Source: Betaproteobacteria bacterium
GTDB taxonomy: Bacteria; Pseudomonadota; Gammaproteobacteria; Burkholderiales; Rhodocyclaceae
DNA: 64,000 nucleotides
Assembly: GCA_016709965.1 (NCBI GenBank)
Contig: JADJLT010000006.1
Span: 372,001 to 436,000, forward strand
Direction of reading: 5' to 3'
Shown: positions 1 to 10,997 of the stretch, piece after piece
How positions within the stretch are numbered: position 1 is the stretch's first letter
Layout of the letters: the number at the start of each line of letters is the position of its first letter
The notes under the pieces: generated by a model
Database searches by the model: none
What the model saw: only the letters and a program-made list of their open reading frames with translations
What the model was told of the DNA's origin: nothing
Made by a program: the position numbers and the translations under genes

Positions 1-264
1 TTGTATGAGCATGCGCCGGTCGATTGGCGGGAAACATTAGAACGTATGAGGGCGGTGTCATTGCACTGCGCTGCCGATCAGTTGAGCGACGACGTACTGC
101 TCGAAGCGCAGGCTAATGACATTCCCGTCCTGTGTTACACGGTCAACGGGAAAAAAGCGGCAAAATCAATATTTGATCGTGGCGTCAGTGCCATATTTAC
201 CGATCGACTTGATCTCTTTGTCGCCGAAACAAGTGCTTACAAAGGCTTGCATTTAGGCGGCTGA
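1..264 (+). CDS. Glycerophosphodiester phosphodiesterase, C-terminal part (5' end outside window)
   Basis: The open frame runs in from the left edge and ends at a TGA at 262-264. The visible ~87 residues look like the last strands of the GDPD TIM barrel of UgpQ-type enzymes: a VLCYTVN strand, an alpha helix with AAKSIFDRGVSAI, then the typical IFTDRLDLF ending. These enzymes hydrolyse glycerophosphodiesters to glycerol-3-phosphate and an alcohol. The catalytic histidines and the metal-binding glutamates lie upstream and cannot be checked. The assignment rests on the C-terminal pattern only. Confidence 0.7.
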   Translation: MYEHAPVDWRETLERMRAVSLHCAADQLSDDVLLEAQANDIPVLCYTVNGKKAAKSIFDRGVSAIFTDRLDLFVAETSAYKGLHLGG

Positions 265-328
265 TTTTTAGGCTGGTTTGTCTTCTAATGGTTTCCAGGG
301 AGTTCGCCCTATTCATCAGGAGGAAATC

Positions 329-685
329 ATGAAAATCATCAAGACGCTTGCTGTACTTTCCCTCGTTCTGCCGGCACTGGCATTTGCCCAGGCCAACACG
401 CCGCGTGTCGATCAGCGCCAGGCCAACCAGGAGCGCCGCATCGATCAGGGCGTTGCTTCAGGGAGCCTGACGCAACGCGAGGCGAATCGCCTCGAGCGTG
501 GTCAGCAACATGTCGATAACATGGAAAACCGAGCCAAGGCCGATGGCGTGGTCACCCGCCGCGAGCGTGCTCGCCTGAATCACGCTCAGAACGTACAAAG
601 CCGGCATATTTATGCGCAGAAGCATGATCGTCAACATGACTTCAATCACGATGGACGGGTGGATCGTCCGCGCCGCCGCTATTGA
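329..685 (+). CDS. Small exported basic protein with a C-terminal EF-hand-like Asp loop
   Basis: I chose the ATG at 329 because AGGAGG lies just upstream and the product then starts with a clear signal peptide (residues 1-19, cleaved after AFA). The mature ~99 residues are strongly charged and helical, with two related segments rich in R, E and Q (RQANQERRIDQGVASGSLT and RAKADGVVTRRERARLNHAQ). The end carries DFNHDGRVD, which matches the DxNxDGxxD pattern of a calcium-binding EF-hand or dockerin loop, although only one loop is present. Similar small periplasmic proteins of unknown function occur in betaproteobacteria. It is a single-gene unit with its own terminator. The function is not known. 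Confidence 0.8.
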   Translation: MKIIKTLAVLSLVLPALAFAQANTPRVDQRQANQERRIDQGVASGSLTQREANRLERGQQHVDNMENRAKADGVVTRRERARLNHAQNVQSRHIYAQKHDRQHDFNHDGRVDRPRRRY

Positions 686-712
686 TGACTGAGCACAGTG
701 GAAAGCGAAATT

Positions 713-734
713 CCCGCCGACAGGCGGGTTTTTC
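713..734 (+). terminator. Rho-independent terminator after the small exported protein
   Basis: A CCCGCC stem (713-718), GACA loop and GGCGGG stem (723-728) are followed directly by a T run. It ends the transcript of the gene that stops at 685, 85 nt before alaS. Confidence 0.85.
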
Positions 735-819
735 GTTTTGGGCCTTGTCTCGCCGAAGCTTCACGCTTTCATTTAAAATCACGGATTCCGAATTCAACGC
801 CATGTAGGGCCGACAGCTT

Positions 820-3431
<2,612 letters not shown>

Positions 3432-3435
<4 letters not shown>

Positions 3436-3734
3436 AAACCGTTTTTGCACTCATGATAATCCTGGCGGCGGGGCAGTGCCTCGCTGCTGAACTGGACCGT
3501 ACGCCGCTGGAGGCCACGACGGTCGACGGGCAAAAAGTGCGTCTTTTTCCAAACGGTCGCTGGGAATTCGTGGATCAAGCCAAGGCCGCAGCGGCTCAGA
3601 AAGTGGCCGCCGAGTACCCGGAAAACAAGGTGCGCCCGGCAGAGGCCCAAGGGGGTATTTTTGGCATAGGCCGGACGGTGATGCCAGGTGACAAGGATTA
3701 CAACCGAGGTACGTTGAACCCCAAGTTGCGCTGA
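3432..3734 (+). CDS. Small exported protein of unknown function
   Basis: The gene starts inside the alaS stop (ATGA overlap). The 100-residue product has a signal peptide (residues 1-19, ending LAA). A compact region with VDGQKVRLFPNGRWEF resembles small beta-rich modules found in many secreted proteobacterial proteins. The C-terminal third is low in structure and ends GTLNPKLR. Its stop (3732-3734) abuts the stop of the convergent membrane-protein gene with no gap. No function can be assigned. Confidence 0.75.
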
Positions 3735-4049
3735 TCAGGGCAGGCGCTGGTCCGGCCCGGCTTCGCGGATGAATTCGCCTTCAATCACCTGATCGCTTCG
3801 CGCCGGCTGCTGTGGACGTCCCATCGTTTGGGCGTCGCGCATTTCCTGCATCTGCTTGCGCAGCGCGCGGGTTTTCCACCACAGCCAGCCGCCCAGCATC
3901 ACGCCGGCGACCGCCACAATCGCCAACGCAACCAGTGAAAACATGAAGGCCAGTACCATGAAGGCCACGCTCAGGACGAAGGCGGCCAGCTTGGCCACTG
4001 GCCCAGGCGGTGTGCCTTGTCGAAATTGCGGGTTCTGCCCAAGGTTCAT
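3735..4049 (-). CDS. Small two-helix inner-membrane protein
   Basis: The 104 residues comprise a proline-rich cytoplasmic start, two closely spaced hydrophobic helices (about residues 20-60, ending GGWLWW), then a charged tail with KTRALRKQMQEMRDAQTM, which may form a short coiled coil. The C-terminal half contains VIEGEFIRE, a motif seen in small conserved proteobacterial membrane proteins. It converges exactly onto the preceding plus-strand gene. The role is not known. Confidence 0.65.
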   Translation of the reverse strand: MNLGQNPQFRQGTPPGPVAKLAAFVLSVAFMVLAFMFSLVALAIVAVAGVMLGGWLWWKTRALRKQMQEMRDAQTMGRPQQPARSDQVIEGEFIREAGPDQRLP

Positions 4050-4142
4050 GGTCTGCTCACGTCATTGAAAACGAGATGATTGTAGACGAGTCCCTGTGCT
4101 GGTTTGTGCGGGTGCTGTCGCGTTTTTGTAACGGGAGCGCGC

Positions 4143-5393
4143 TTAGGCGGGTTGCTCCTGCGCAATGCTGTTGGCCCATTGCAGTGCCTGTGTCTGGGTG
4201 CGGTTGAGCGCTTTGGCACTCAAGCCCGGCAACTCGGCGAGTGCTGCGGTCAACCGGAAAATATCGCCATTTTCGCTATTTTCGGCTAGTCCGAGCAGGG
4301 CGCCGAGTGGGCCAGTCCCTTCGCACAGGGCATCGCGGACGTCGGCAGTAAGGCCCAGTGGAGCGACGATGTCGTTAATGCCAAGACCCACCAGTGCCGG
4401 CATCAGTGACATGATGCCGACCATGAAAGCTTGGTCGGCGAAGGCTCCCTCGCCTGGCCGCAACTCTGCTGCCAGCAGTTCCATCAGGCGACCGCGTGTC
4501 GCGGCCAGGAGCAGTAGCGGATTGCAACTGCCATTCTGATTGCCTGAGGCAAAGACCAGCAATTGCAGCCAGCGTTGCAGTTGGCGGCGACCAAGCACCG
4601 TGATGGCGTGGCTTAGTGAGGTGATTTTTTCGCTGCAGCCGGCACCGACTGAATTGGTCATGCGCAGCAGGTTGATGGTCAGGCCGGGCTCGGGCTTGAG
4701 CGCCGCCTCGATTTCAGCGGTGGCGGCATCGGCGAGGAGCAAGCCCATCAGCTTCATCAGCGATAGCTGCGAATGGTCTAGCTTCTTGCCGGAAATGATC
4801 GTTGGCTTGGCGAAATAGTAGCCCTGAAACAGCGTGAAGCCGAGCTTCAGGCATTGCTCCATTTGTTCGCGCGAATCGACTTTTTCAGCCAGCAACTGCT
4901 TGCCCATTGGCTTGAGTTTCATGACCAGTTGCATCAACTGAACGCGTGACAGCGGCTGGATGTCGACTTTGACGATCTCGACCAGTGACAGCAGTTCCGC
5001 AAATCCGGGTTGAAGCTGGATGACATCGTCCAGGGCCAGCGTAAAACCGGCCGCCTTCAGCGCGATGCAGCGCTCGATGACGGCAGGTGTCGGCGGGACG
5101 GTTTCGAGGATTTCGAGAACGACGGCATGTCGCGGCAGCAGTTCCAGCATGTCGCTGAACAGGAAATGTTCGTCGACATTGATGAATCCGCGATGGTTGC
5201 CCAGCGCTGCTTCGACGCCCAGTTCGGAAAAGGCGTTGGCGATGACGGTGGCTGTGGCATGGACGCCGCAGGTGACATCAGCCGCATTACGGCTGCCATT
5301 ACGGAATAGGAGTTCGTAAGCGTAAAGCCGCTGATCGCGGTCAAGGATGGGCTGGCGTCCCAGAAAGAGCTGGTCAGCGGCTGTTTCGCTCAC
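4143..5393 (-). CDS. Degenerate EAL plus HDOD domain signalling protein (YuxH type)
   Basis: The 416-residue protein has an N-terminal EAL-like domain (about residues 8-200) and a C-terminal HDOD domain (about 205-400). The diagnostic opening FLGRQPILDRDQRLYAYELLFR is that of the YuxH family. The signature EAL is replaced by ELL and most metal ligands of active c-di-GMP phosphodiesterases are not visible, so this is probably a binding or regulatory protein rather than an enzyme. HDOD proteins of this type act in stress, motility and two-component output. Near the C-terminus the segment ENGDIFRLTAAL is encoded by a copy of the dispersed repeat described elsewhere. Confidence 0.85.
   Translation of the reverse strand: MSETAADQLFLGRQPILDRDQRLYAYELLFRNGSRNAADVTCGVHATATVIANAFSELGVEAALGNHRGFINVDEHFLFSDMLELLPRHAVVLEILETVPPTPAVIERCIALKAAGFTLALDDVIQLQPGFAELLSLVEIVKVDIQPLSRVQLMQLVMKLKPMGKQLLAEKVDSREQMEQCLKLGFTLFQGYYFAKPTIISGKKLDHSQLSLMKLMGLLLADAATAEIEAALKPEPGLTINLLRMTNSVGAGCSEKITSLSHAITVLGRRQLQRWLQLLVFASGNQNGSCNPLLLLAATRGRLMELLAAELRPGEGAFADQAFMVGIMSLMPALVGLGINDIVAPLGLTADVRDALCEGTGPLGALLGLAENSENGDIFRLTAALAELPGLSAKALNRTQTQALQWANSIAQEQPA
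4241..4285 (-). repeat. Dispersed GGTTGACCG repeat, copy inside the EAL-HDOD gene
   Basis: The plus strand reads GCTGCGGTCAACCGGAAAAT followed by an AT-rich arm with two TTTTCG stretches. The element is in the sense orientation of the host gene and is read as ENSENGDIFRLTAA, the same frame used by the nirN, nirC and waaF copies. The CGGTCAACCGGAAAA core is exact; the distal arm is diverged. Confidence 0.55.
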
Positions 5394-5402
5394 GAAATCT
5401 CC

Positions 5403-6779
5403 TTAAAACGGCAAATGGATACCGGGCCAAACAGACTGGAGAGCCTGGCGGAAATCAGCCTGGATGCGCTCCAGCGCGGTGGCGTTATCGGCTTCAAAAC
5501 GCAGGACAACCACTGGCGTCGTATTCGACGGGCGGGCCAAGCCGAAACCGTCTGCGTATTCTACGCGGACGCCGTCGATCGTGATGATTTCGTCAGCGCC
5601 AGTGAATTTGCCTTCAGCTTTCAGCTTGTCAATCAGCGTGAAAGGTTCCCCCTCAGCCATCTTGATGTTGAGTTCCGGGGTGGATGGCGAGTTCGGGAGG
5701 GCTTTGAGTGGGGCGTTGGCATCGGCCGAACGGGAGAGAATTTCGAGCAGGCGGGCACCGGTGTACAGACCGTCGTCGAAGCCATACCAGCGTTCCTTGA
5801 AGAAGGTGTGGCCAGACATCTCGCCGGCCAGCGGGGCGCCGGTTTCCTTTAGTTTGGCCTTGACCAGCGCGTGGCCGGTGTTCCACATCAGCGGCACGCC
5901 GCCGTGTTCCCTGATCCACGGAGCGAGCAGGCGGGTACATTTGACGTCGTATATCACCGTACCACCGGGTACACGCGATAGTACGTCAGCGGCGAAGAGC
6001 ATCAGCTGACGGTCCGGGAAGATGATTTCGCCGTCCTTGGTGACGACGCCAAGGCGGTCGCCGTCGCCGTCGAAGGCGATGCCAATTTCAGCGTCGGTTT
6101 CCTTGAGTGCCTTGATGACATCGGCCAGATTTTCCGGCTTGGACGGGTCCGGGTGATGGTTCGGGAAATTGCCGTCAACTTTGCAGAACAGCGGCACGAC
6201 ATCGCAGCCAAGACGCTTGAAGAGTTCCGGGGCGATGGCGCCGGCAACGCCGTTGCCACAGTCCATGACAATTTTCATCGGTCGGGCCAGCTTGACGTCG
6301 CCGACGATCTTTTCGACATAGGCGCCGAGCACGTCGGCCGAACTGCGCTTGCCCTGACCATGCTTCAGGTTGCCGGCTTCGATGCGTTTTTTCAGGTTCT
6401 GGATAGCGTCGAGGGCCAGCGTGTTGCCGCCGATGACCATTTTCAGACCGTTATAGTCCGGCGGATTGTGGCTGCCGGTGACTGAAACGCAGGAGTGGCA
6501 ACCCAGTTCGTAGGCAGCAAAATAGGTGACGGGGGTCGGCACGCAGCCGACGTCAATGGCATCAACGCCAGCGGCACAGATGCCGTCCATTAGGGCGCCG
6601 GACAGTTCAGGACCGGACAGGCGACCGTCGCGACCAACGGCGATGGCCTTCTGACCTTGCTCAATGGCCAATGAGCCCAGTGCGTGACCGATCTGGCGGA
6701 CCACATCGGCCGTCAGCGATTTATCGACGATGCCTCGAATGTCGTAGGCCTTGAAAATTTCAGCGGGAAGTTGGCTCAT
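5403..6779 (-). CDS. Phosphomannomutase/phosphoglucomutase
   Basis: Cytoplasmic alpha-D-phosphohexomutase of the AlgC/ManB group, interconverting hexose-6-phosphate and hexose-1-phosphate for LPS, alginate-like and nucleotide-sugar synthesis. I place the start at the ATG complementary to 6777-6779: it has AGGA upstream and gives the family opening MSQLPAEIFKAYDIRG (458 residues, the usual size). The phosphoserine loop is TGSHNPP with Ser103, and the magnesium loop is DGDGDRLG. The sugar-binding GEMSGHTFF and the phosphate-binding RPSNTTP are intact. It lies 10 nt upstream of the EAL-HDOD gene on the same strand. Confidence 0.95.
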   Translation of the reverse strand: MSQLPAEIFKAYDIRGIVDKSLTADVVRQIGHALGSLAIEQGQKAIAVGRDGRLSGPELSGALMDGICAAGVDAIDVGCVPTPVTYFAAYELGCHSCVSVTGSHNPPDYNGLKMVIGGNTLALDAIQNLKKRIEAGNLKHGQGKRSSADVLGAYVEKIVGDVKLARPMKIVMDCGNGVAGAIAPELFKRLGCDVVPLFCKVDGNFPNHHPDPSKPENLADVIKALKETDAEIGIAFDGDGDRLGVVTKDGEIIFPDRQLMLFAADVLSRVPGGTVIYDVKCTRLLAPWIREHGGVPLMWNTGHALVKAKLKETGAPLAGEMSGHTFFKERWYGFDDGLYTGARLLEILSRSADANAPLKALPNSPSTPELNIKMAEGEPFTLIDKLKAEGKFTGADEIITIDGVRVEYADGFGLARPSNTTPVVVLRFEADNATALERIQADFRQALQSVWPGIHLPF

Positions 6780-6880
6780 GGTTGTCCTGTCGTTAGCTTT
6801 GCTGCGGGAAAACACGAATGATGCATGGATATCGTTGCAATTTCCTTGCGCCAGCGCATCTTTGCCCAAATTGCATGGAT

Positions 6881-7837
6881 TTATGACGTTTCGAAAAGAA
6901 AGAAGTGTAAGAGCCTTTGCGGTAACCAGTCCAGATTTCCCGGGAAAGAGCCTGTGACAAAACCCACATGGCCGCCGCTTTCCGGGTGTTCGAGGTGCAC
7001 GCAGGCGCTCACTTCGGCAGCTGTCGGCAGATATCGGGATGGCAAAAACGGGTCATTTTTCGGGTTGACCGCAAGTGTCGGCACGGTGATTGATTTCAGC
7101 CAGGGTTTGGCCGACGCGCGTCGCCAATAGTCGTCAGCGCCAGCAAATCCGTGCAGGGGAGCGGTAACTGCATCGTCGAACTGATAGAGATTGATTGCCT
7201 TGCGCATGCGTGATTCGTCGAAAAGACCGGGAAACTGCCGCAAGCGATTGGCTGAAACCGACTTCAGCGTGGTCAGGAAATGCTGCGTGTACACGCGGTT
7301 GAAGCCGTGCGCCAGATGGTGACCACAGGCGGCAAGGTCGAGTGGCGCGCAGATGGCGGCGATGCCGGTGACCAGTTCGCTAGCCGAGTCGTTCCGTTCA
7401 CCAGCCCATTTGAGCAGCGCGTTACCGCCCAGAGAGACGCCGGCTGCCTGCAGCTTCCGGTGGCTGTTGGCGGCGTGAAGGCGCCGAAGTATCCAGTCAA
7501 TTTCTTCGGAATCACCCGAGTGATAGGCCCGCGGCTGGCGATTGAGTTCGCCCGAACAGCCGCGAAAATGGGGCAGCGCCAGGCGCCAGCCGGCAGATTT
7601 GCAGGCAAGCGCCGTCGAGATGGAATAGTGGCTGCGGGCGCTACCTTCGAGTCCATGAAATAGGACGAGCAGTGGCGCCTCCACCGGGCCTTCGAGGAAA
7701 TCGACATCGATGAAGTCGCCATCTGGCGTGTCCCAGCGCTCGCGGCGCAGCGGCTGTGGCAGTGGTTTGATGAGTAGCGGCCACAGGGTTTGCGCCTGGC
7801 CGCCGGGCAGCCAGCCGGGTGCGCGATAAGGGCTCAA
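6881..7837 (-). CDS. YheT-type alpha/beta hydrolase
   Basis: Alpha/beta-fold hydrolase of the YheT/ABHD1-3 family. The nucleophile elbow is GVSLGG, the acid is in NPKNDPF and the base in ESGGHVGFV. The family hallmark at the N-terminus, GWLPGGQAQTLWPLL, aligns with the YheT HLQT motif. I use the TTG complementary to 7835-7837 (318 residues); in-frame starts further upstream would extend into the preceding SnoaL-like gene. The substrate is unknown, with esterase activity on acyl chains expected from the family. It is the last gene of a waaF-led minus-strand unit. Confidence 0.8.
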   Translation of the reverse strand: MSPYRAPGWLPGGQAQTLWPLLIKPLPQPLRRERWDTPDGDFIDVDFLEGPVEAPLLVLFHGLEGSARSHYSISTALACKSAGWRLALPHFRGCSGELNRQPRAYHSGDSEEIDWILRRLHAANSHRKLQAAGVSLGGNALLKWAGERNDSASELVTGIAAICAPLDLAACGHHLAHGFNRVYTQHFLTTLKSVSANRLRQFPGLFDESRMRKAINLYQFDDAVTAPLHGFAGADDYWRRASAKPWLKSITVPTLAVNPKNDPFLPSRYLPTAAEVSACVHLEHPESGGHVGFVTGSFPGNLDWLPQRLLHFFLFETS

Positions 7838-7844
7838 CGTGGCT

Positions 7845-8276
7845 TCAGTGCAATGTGTGCGGCACGGCTTCGGCCATGGCCTGATGGCTGTCATCGGCCG
7901 CCGAGGCGTGCCGGCTGACCAGGCGCCAGCCTTGGGAGCCACGGACATAAACATGGGTGACGTAGAGTGGGCCGTGCGGGCTGGGATCGTCGCCGACGAA
8001 GAGCACTTCGGTCAGGTGGTGGATGGCAATCACGCTGCTGTGCCAGTGGGCGACGGGTTCGGGTTGAACGCGCAGGCGGGCATTGGAGAAAATGCTGCGC
8101 CAGCTTTCGCGGATAGGTGGCAGGCCGAGCAGGCGAACCCCGGTGGGATGGACGCAGACTGTTTCTTCATCTTCGGCCCAGACCAGCATCAGACGGTCGG
8201 CATCGCGCTCGGTAATGGCATCGTAGAAGGCGTGTTCGGCGTCTTCCGGCGAGGCAAACGTGGCTGGGCCGCTCAT
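7845..8276 (-). CDS. SnoaL-like/NTF2-fold protein
   Basis: A 143-residue single-domain protein of the NTF2-like (SnoaL-like) fold. An early helix ASPEDAEHAFYDAITERD is followed by MLVWAEDEETVCVHPTG and the late strands YVTHVYVRGSQGWRLVSRHAS, which is the pattern of this fold. The chosen ATG overlaps the waaF stop (ATGA), which supports the start and translational coupling. Members have diverse or unknown functions; no catalytic assignment is possible here. Confidence 0.8.
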   Translation of the reverse strand: MSGPATFASPEDAEHAFYDAITERDADRLMLVWAEDEETVCVHPTGVRLLGLPPIRESWRSIFSNARLRVQPEPVAHWHSSVIAIHHLTEVLFVGDDPSPHGPLYVTHVYVRGSQGWRLVSRHASAADDSHQAMAEAVPHTLH

Positions 8277-9286
8277 GGGGCGATCCTCTTCTGGCAGGCG
8301 GCAAAGACTCGTTCTGGCATCAGTTTGTTCAGGCAATCCAGATGACCGAGCGGACATTCACGCTTGAAGCAGGGACTGCAGTCGAGGTTCAGGCTGAGGA
8401 TGTCGGCCTGGTCCGAGAGGGGCGGTGTGAAGCCGGGTGACGACGAGCCGTACAGTGCGACGATCGGCCGGTCGAGCGCGGCGGCCACATGCATCAGGCC
8501 GGAGTCATTGCAGACGACCAGTTCAGCCATGGCCAGCAGATCGACGGCCTGGGCCAGCGAGGTGGTGCCGCACAGGTTGCGGCAAAGCCCGGGCGCGAGT
8601 TGGGCAATTTCTTCGGCAACGGCATGGTCTTTGGGCGACCCGAACAGCCAGATGGCGTAACCCTGTTCGGCGAGACGCTTGGCCAGCGCTGCAAAGTGCG
8701 CGGCCGGCCAGCGTTTGGCCGGGCCGAATTCGGCTCCTGGACAAAACGCGACTATGCGGGCCGGACGGTCAAGTTTGAGCTCGGCCAGGGTCTTTTGCTG
8801 GTCTGCTGCGGTCGACCGGATTTTTGGCCGGAAAACGGAATTTTTGAGCGGCCGACCGGGTGCCTCTGCCAACTGGGCAAAGCGTTCGACCATCAGCGGC
8901 AAGGCCAGTTTGTCCAGTCGGTGGCGGATGTTGATCAGGCCGTAGCGAGATTCACCGGTAAATCCGACACGTCTGGGAATGCTGGCCATCCATGGCACGA
9001 GTGCCGATTTCAGCGAGTTGGGCAGGACGTAGACTGCGTCGTAGCGGCGATCCGCCAGTATCCGCGCCAGCCGCCAACGCGGCTTCAGCGAGAGTTGGCC
9101 ATGGCCGAAGGGGCTGTCGATGACATCGGTGATTTCCGCCATGCGCTGGAGGACGGGGGCCACCCAGCGCGGGGCGACCGCATCAAGTTGCAAACCGGGA
9201 TGGAGCGCGTGCAGCCGGACGAACAGCGGCTGCGCCATGATGGTGTCGCCTATCCAAGAAGGGGCAACGATCAGCGCTTTTTTCAT
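8273..9286 (-). CDS. waaF: ADP-heptose:LPS heptosyltransferase II
   Basis: Glycosyltransferase family 9 enzyme that adds the second heptose to the LPS inner core at the cytoplasmic face of the inner membrane. The 337 residues have the GT9 opening ALIVAPSWIGDTIMAQPLF, the nucleotide-binding PGAEFGPAKRWP and the late VVCNDSGLMHVAAAL motif. The inter-domain linker (about residues 146-165) carries the segment KNSVFRPKIRSTAAD, which is encoded by a copy of the dispersed repeat. The next gene starts on its stop codon. Confidence 0.93.
   Translation of the reverse strand: MKKALIVAPSWIGDTIMAQPLFVRLHALHPGLQLDAVAPRWVAPVLQRMAEITDVIDSPFGHGQLSLKPRWRLARILADRRYDAVYVLPNSLKSALVPWMASIPRRVGFTGESRYGLINIRHRLDKLALPLMVERFAQLAEAPGRPLKNSVFRPKIRSTAADQQKTLAELKLDRPARIVAFCPGAEFGPAKRWPAAHFAALAKRLAEQGYAIWLFGSPKDHAVAEEIAQLAPGLCRNLCGTTSLAQAVDLLAMAELVVCNDSGLMHVAAALDRPIVALYGSSSPGFTPPLSDQADILSLNLDCSPCFKRECPLGHLDCLNKLMPERVFAACQKRIAP
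8804..8848 (-). repeat. Dispersed GGTTGACCG repeat, copy inside waaF
   Basis: Read on the minus strand it contains AAAATTCCGTTTTCCGGCC, then AAAAATCCGGTCGACCGCAG, aligning block by block with the intergenic copies, with T to C in the core (GGTCGACCG). The host protein reads it as NSVFRPKIRSTAAD. It sits in the linker between the two Rossmann domains, where an insertion should be tolerated. Confidence 0.6.
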
Positions 9287-9334
9287 GCGGCAGCGGCGGA
9301 CTCAGGTAGCAAAACCAGGCCCGCGGCCCGGTAC

Positions 9335-9526
9335 TTAGTGATGGCCCTTGGGCGCTTCGCCCTTGAAGATATACTTGGTGGAGCAGTACGGACAGGTCGC
9401 TTCACCGGTTTTCAGGACATCGAGGAATACGCGCGGATGCTGACTCCACAGCGCGACGCTGGGGGTCGGGCAATGCAGCGGCAGGTCGTGGGCGGTGATT
9501 TCAACGGATTTTTTGTCGGACATCAT
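9335..9526 (-). CDS. Zinc-finger CHCC-domain protein
   Basis: A 63-residue protein with the ligand set C-x(n)-H...C-P-Y-C: LHCPTPSVALWSQHPRVF followed by GEATCPYCSTKY. This is the CHCC zinc-finger family related to the NDUFS6 subunit of complex I; free-standing bacterial members often sit beside ilvE or LPS genes in betaproteobacteria. The start may be either of two adjacent ATG codons. It lies between waaF and ilvE on the same strand. The function of the stand-alone form is unknown. Confidence 0.85.
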   Translation of the reverse strand: MMSDKKSVEITAHDLPLHCPTPSVALWSQHPRVFLDVLKTGEATCPYCSTKYIFKGEAPKGHH

Positions 9527-9579
9527 GTTCTCCCTGAATTAGACGGTGGCCAGCCAGTCGGCGTGGGCTGCGGAGCGGC

Positions 9580-10458
9580 CTAGACGACATCGAAGTATTT
9601 TTCCTGCAATGCCTTGGTGATCGGGCCGCGATGGCCGACACCAATCTGGCGGTTATCGAGTTCGCGGATCGGCGTCACTTCGGCGGCGGTGCCGGTGAAG
9701 AAGGCTTCGTCGGCGCAATAGACTTCGTCGCGCGTGATGCGTTTTTCAATGACTTCAACGCCCATTTCGCCAGCCAGCTGAATCACGGTGGCGCGGGTGA
9801 TGCCTTCGAGGCAGGCCGTCAGATCCGGCGTGTACAGCTTGCCATTCCGGACGATGAAGACGTTCTCCCCGGCGCCTTCGCAGACATAACCTTCCGGATC
9901 GAGGAGCAGGGCCTCGTCATAGCCATCGGTGGTGGCCTCGTTGTTGGCGAGGATGGAATTCATGTAATTGCCGGAGGCCTTGGCACGCACCATGGTGATA
10001 TTCACATGGTGACGGGTGAAGGATGATGTCTTGATGCGGATGCCGCGTTCCATGCCTTCTTCGCCCAGATAGGCGCCCCACGGCCAGGCGGCGATGATGA
10101 CATGCACCTTGGCGCCTTTGGGCGAGACGCCCATCTTTTCCGAACCGAAGAATGCCAGCGGGCGCAGGTAGCCGGATTCAAGATTGTTGGCGCGAATGAC
10201 TTCTTTCTGGGCTTCGTTGAGTTCCTCGGCCGTGAAAGGCATCTGCATCTGGAAGATGTGGGCGGAACGGAACAGCCGCTCGGTGTGCTCCTTGAGGCGG
10301 AAAATCGCAGTGCCACGCTCGGTTTTGTAGGCACGGACACCCTCGAATACACCCATGCCGTAGTGGAGGGAGTGGGTGAGGACGTGGGTCGTGGCTTCGC
10401 GCCAGGGCACCAGCTTGCCGTCTTGCCAAATAAAGCCGTCGCGATCCGACATGGACAT
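9580..10458 (-). CDS. ilvE: Branched-chain amino acid aminotransferase
   Basis: Fold-type IV PLP transaminase for the last step of Leu, Ile and Val synthesis. The 292 residues include HSLHYGMGVFEGVRAY, the PLP lysine region (VRAKASGNYMNSILA) and the signature EGAGENVFIVRNGKL. The late motif FFTGTAAEVTPI is complete. GGAG lies 9 nt upstream of the start. It is probably first in a minus-strand unit that continues to the CHCC protein and waaF. Confidence 0.95.
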   Translation of the reverse strand: MSMSDRDGFIWQDGKLVPWREATTHVLTHSLHYGMGVFEGVRAYKTERGTAIFRLKEHTERLFRSAHIFQMQMPFTAEELNEAQKEVIRANNLESGYLRPLAFFGSEKMGVSPKGAKVHVIIAAWPWGAYLGEEGMERGIRIKTSSFTRHHVNITMVRAKASGNYMNSILANNEATTDGYDEALLLDPEGYVCEGAGENVFIVRNGKLYTPDLTACLEGITRATVIQLAGEMGVEVIEKRITRDEVYCADEAFFTGTAAEVTPIRELDNRQIGVGHRGPITKALQEKYFDVV

Positions 10459-10547
10459 GTTCGATTCTCCGTGTTGCGCCTGTAAAAGCCCATAATTCTA
10501 GCCGAAATCAGCAGGTAAAATAGCGCTTTTGCCGATTGAGCTTGAGC

Positions 10548-10997
10548 ATGGTCTGGAAACCGCATGTCACTGTCGCCGCTGTGGTGCAGCGCGATGGAAA
10601 ATTCCTGCTGGTCGAGGAAGAAACCGAGGCCGGGCTGGCTTTTAATCAGCCGGCTGGCCACCTTGAAGAAGGTGAGTCGCTGCTTGATGCCGTGGTCCGT
10701 GAGACGCTGGAAGAAACGGCCTATCGCTTCAAGCCGACGCATCTGGTGGGTATCTACAATTGGACGCATCCGACCAAGGAGGATGCGACCTATCTGCGCT
10801 TCGCCTTTGCCGGCGAGTTGCGTGGTTACGAGGCCGGCCGGCCTCTGGATGACGGCATCATCGCTGCACGCTGGCTGACGCTGGATGAAGTGAGGGCAAC
10901 GCAGGGCCGCCATCGCAGTCCGTTGATTCTGCGCTGCATCGAGGACTTTCTGGCGGGCAAGCGGTCTCCGCTCGAACTGCTGGTCCATTACGACTAA
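10548..10997 (+). CDS. Nudix hydrolase (NudJ-like)
   Basis: A 149-residue pyrophosphatase of the Nudix family. The Nudix box GHLEEGESLLDAVVRETLEE is present, except that the glycine near its end is alanine (EETAY). The YNW and WLTLDE motifs resemble NudJ, which hydrolyses nucleoside and thiamine pyrophosphates. I use the ATG at 548 of this kilobase rather than an upstream TTG, since it gives the usual start just before the first beta strand. The stop overlaps the next gene start (TAATG). Confidence 0.88.
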   Translation: MVWKPHVTVAAVVQRDGKFLLVEEETEAGLAFNQPAGHLEEGESLLDAVVRETLEETAYRFKPTHLVGIYNWTHPTKEDATYLRFAFAGELRGYEAGRPLDDGIIAARWLTLDEVRATQGRHRSPLILRCIEDFLAGKRSPLELLVHYD

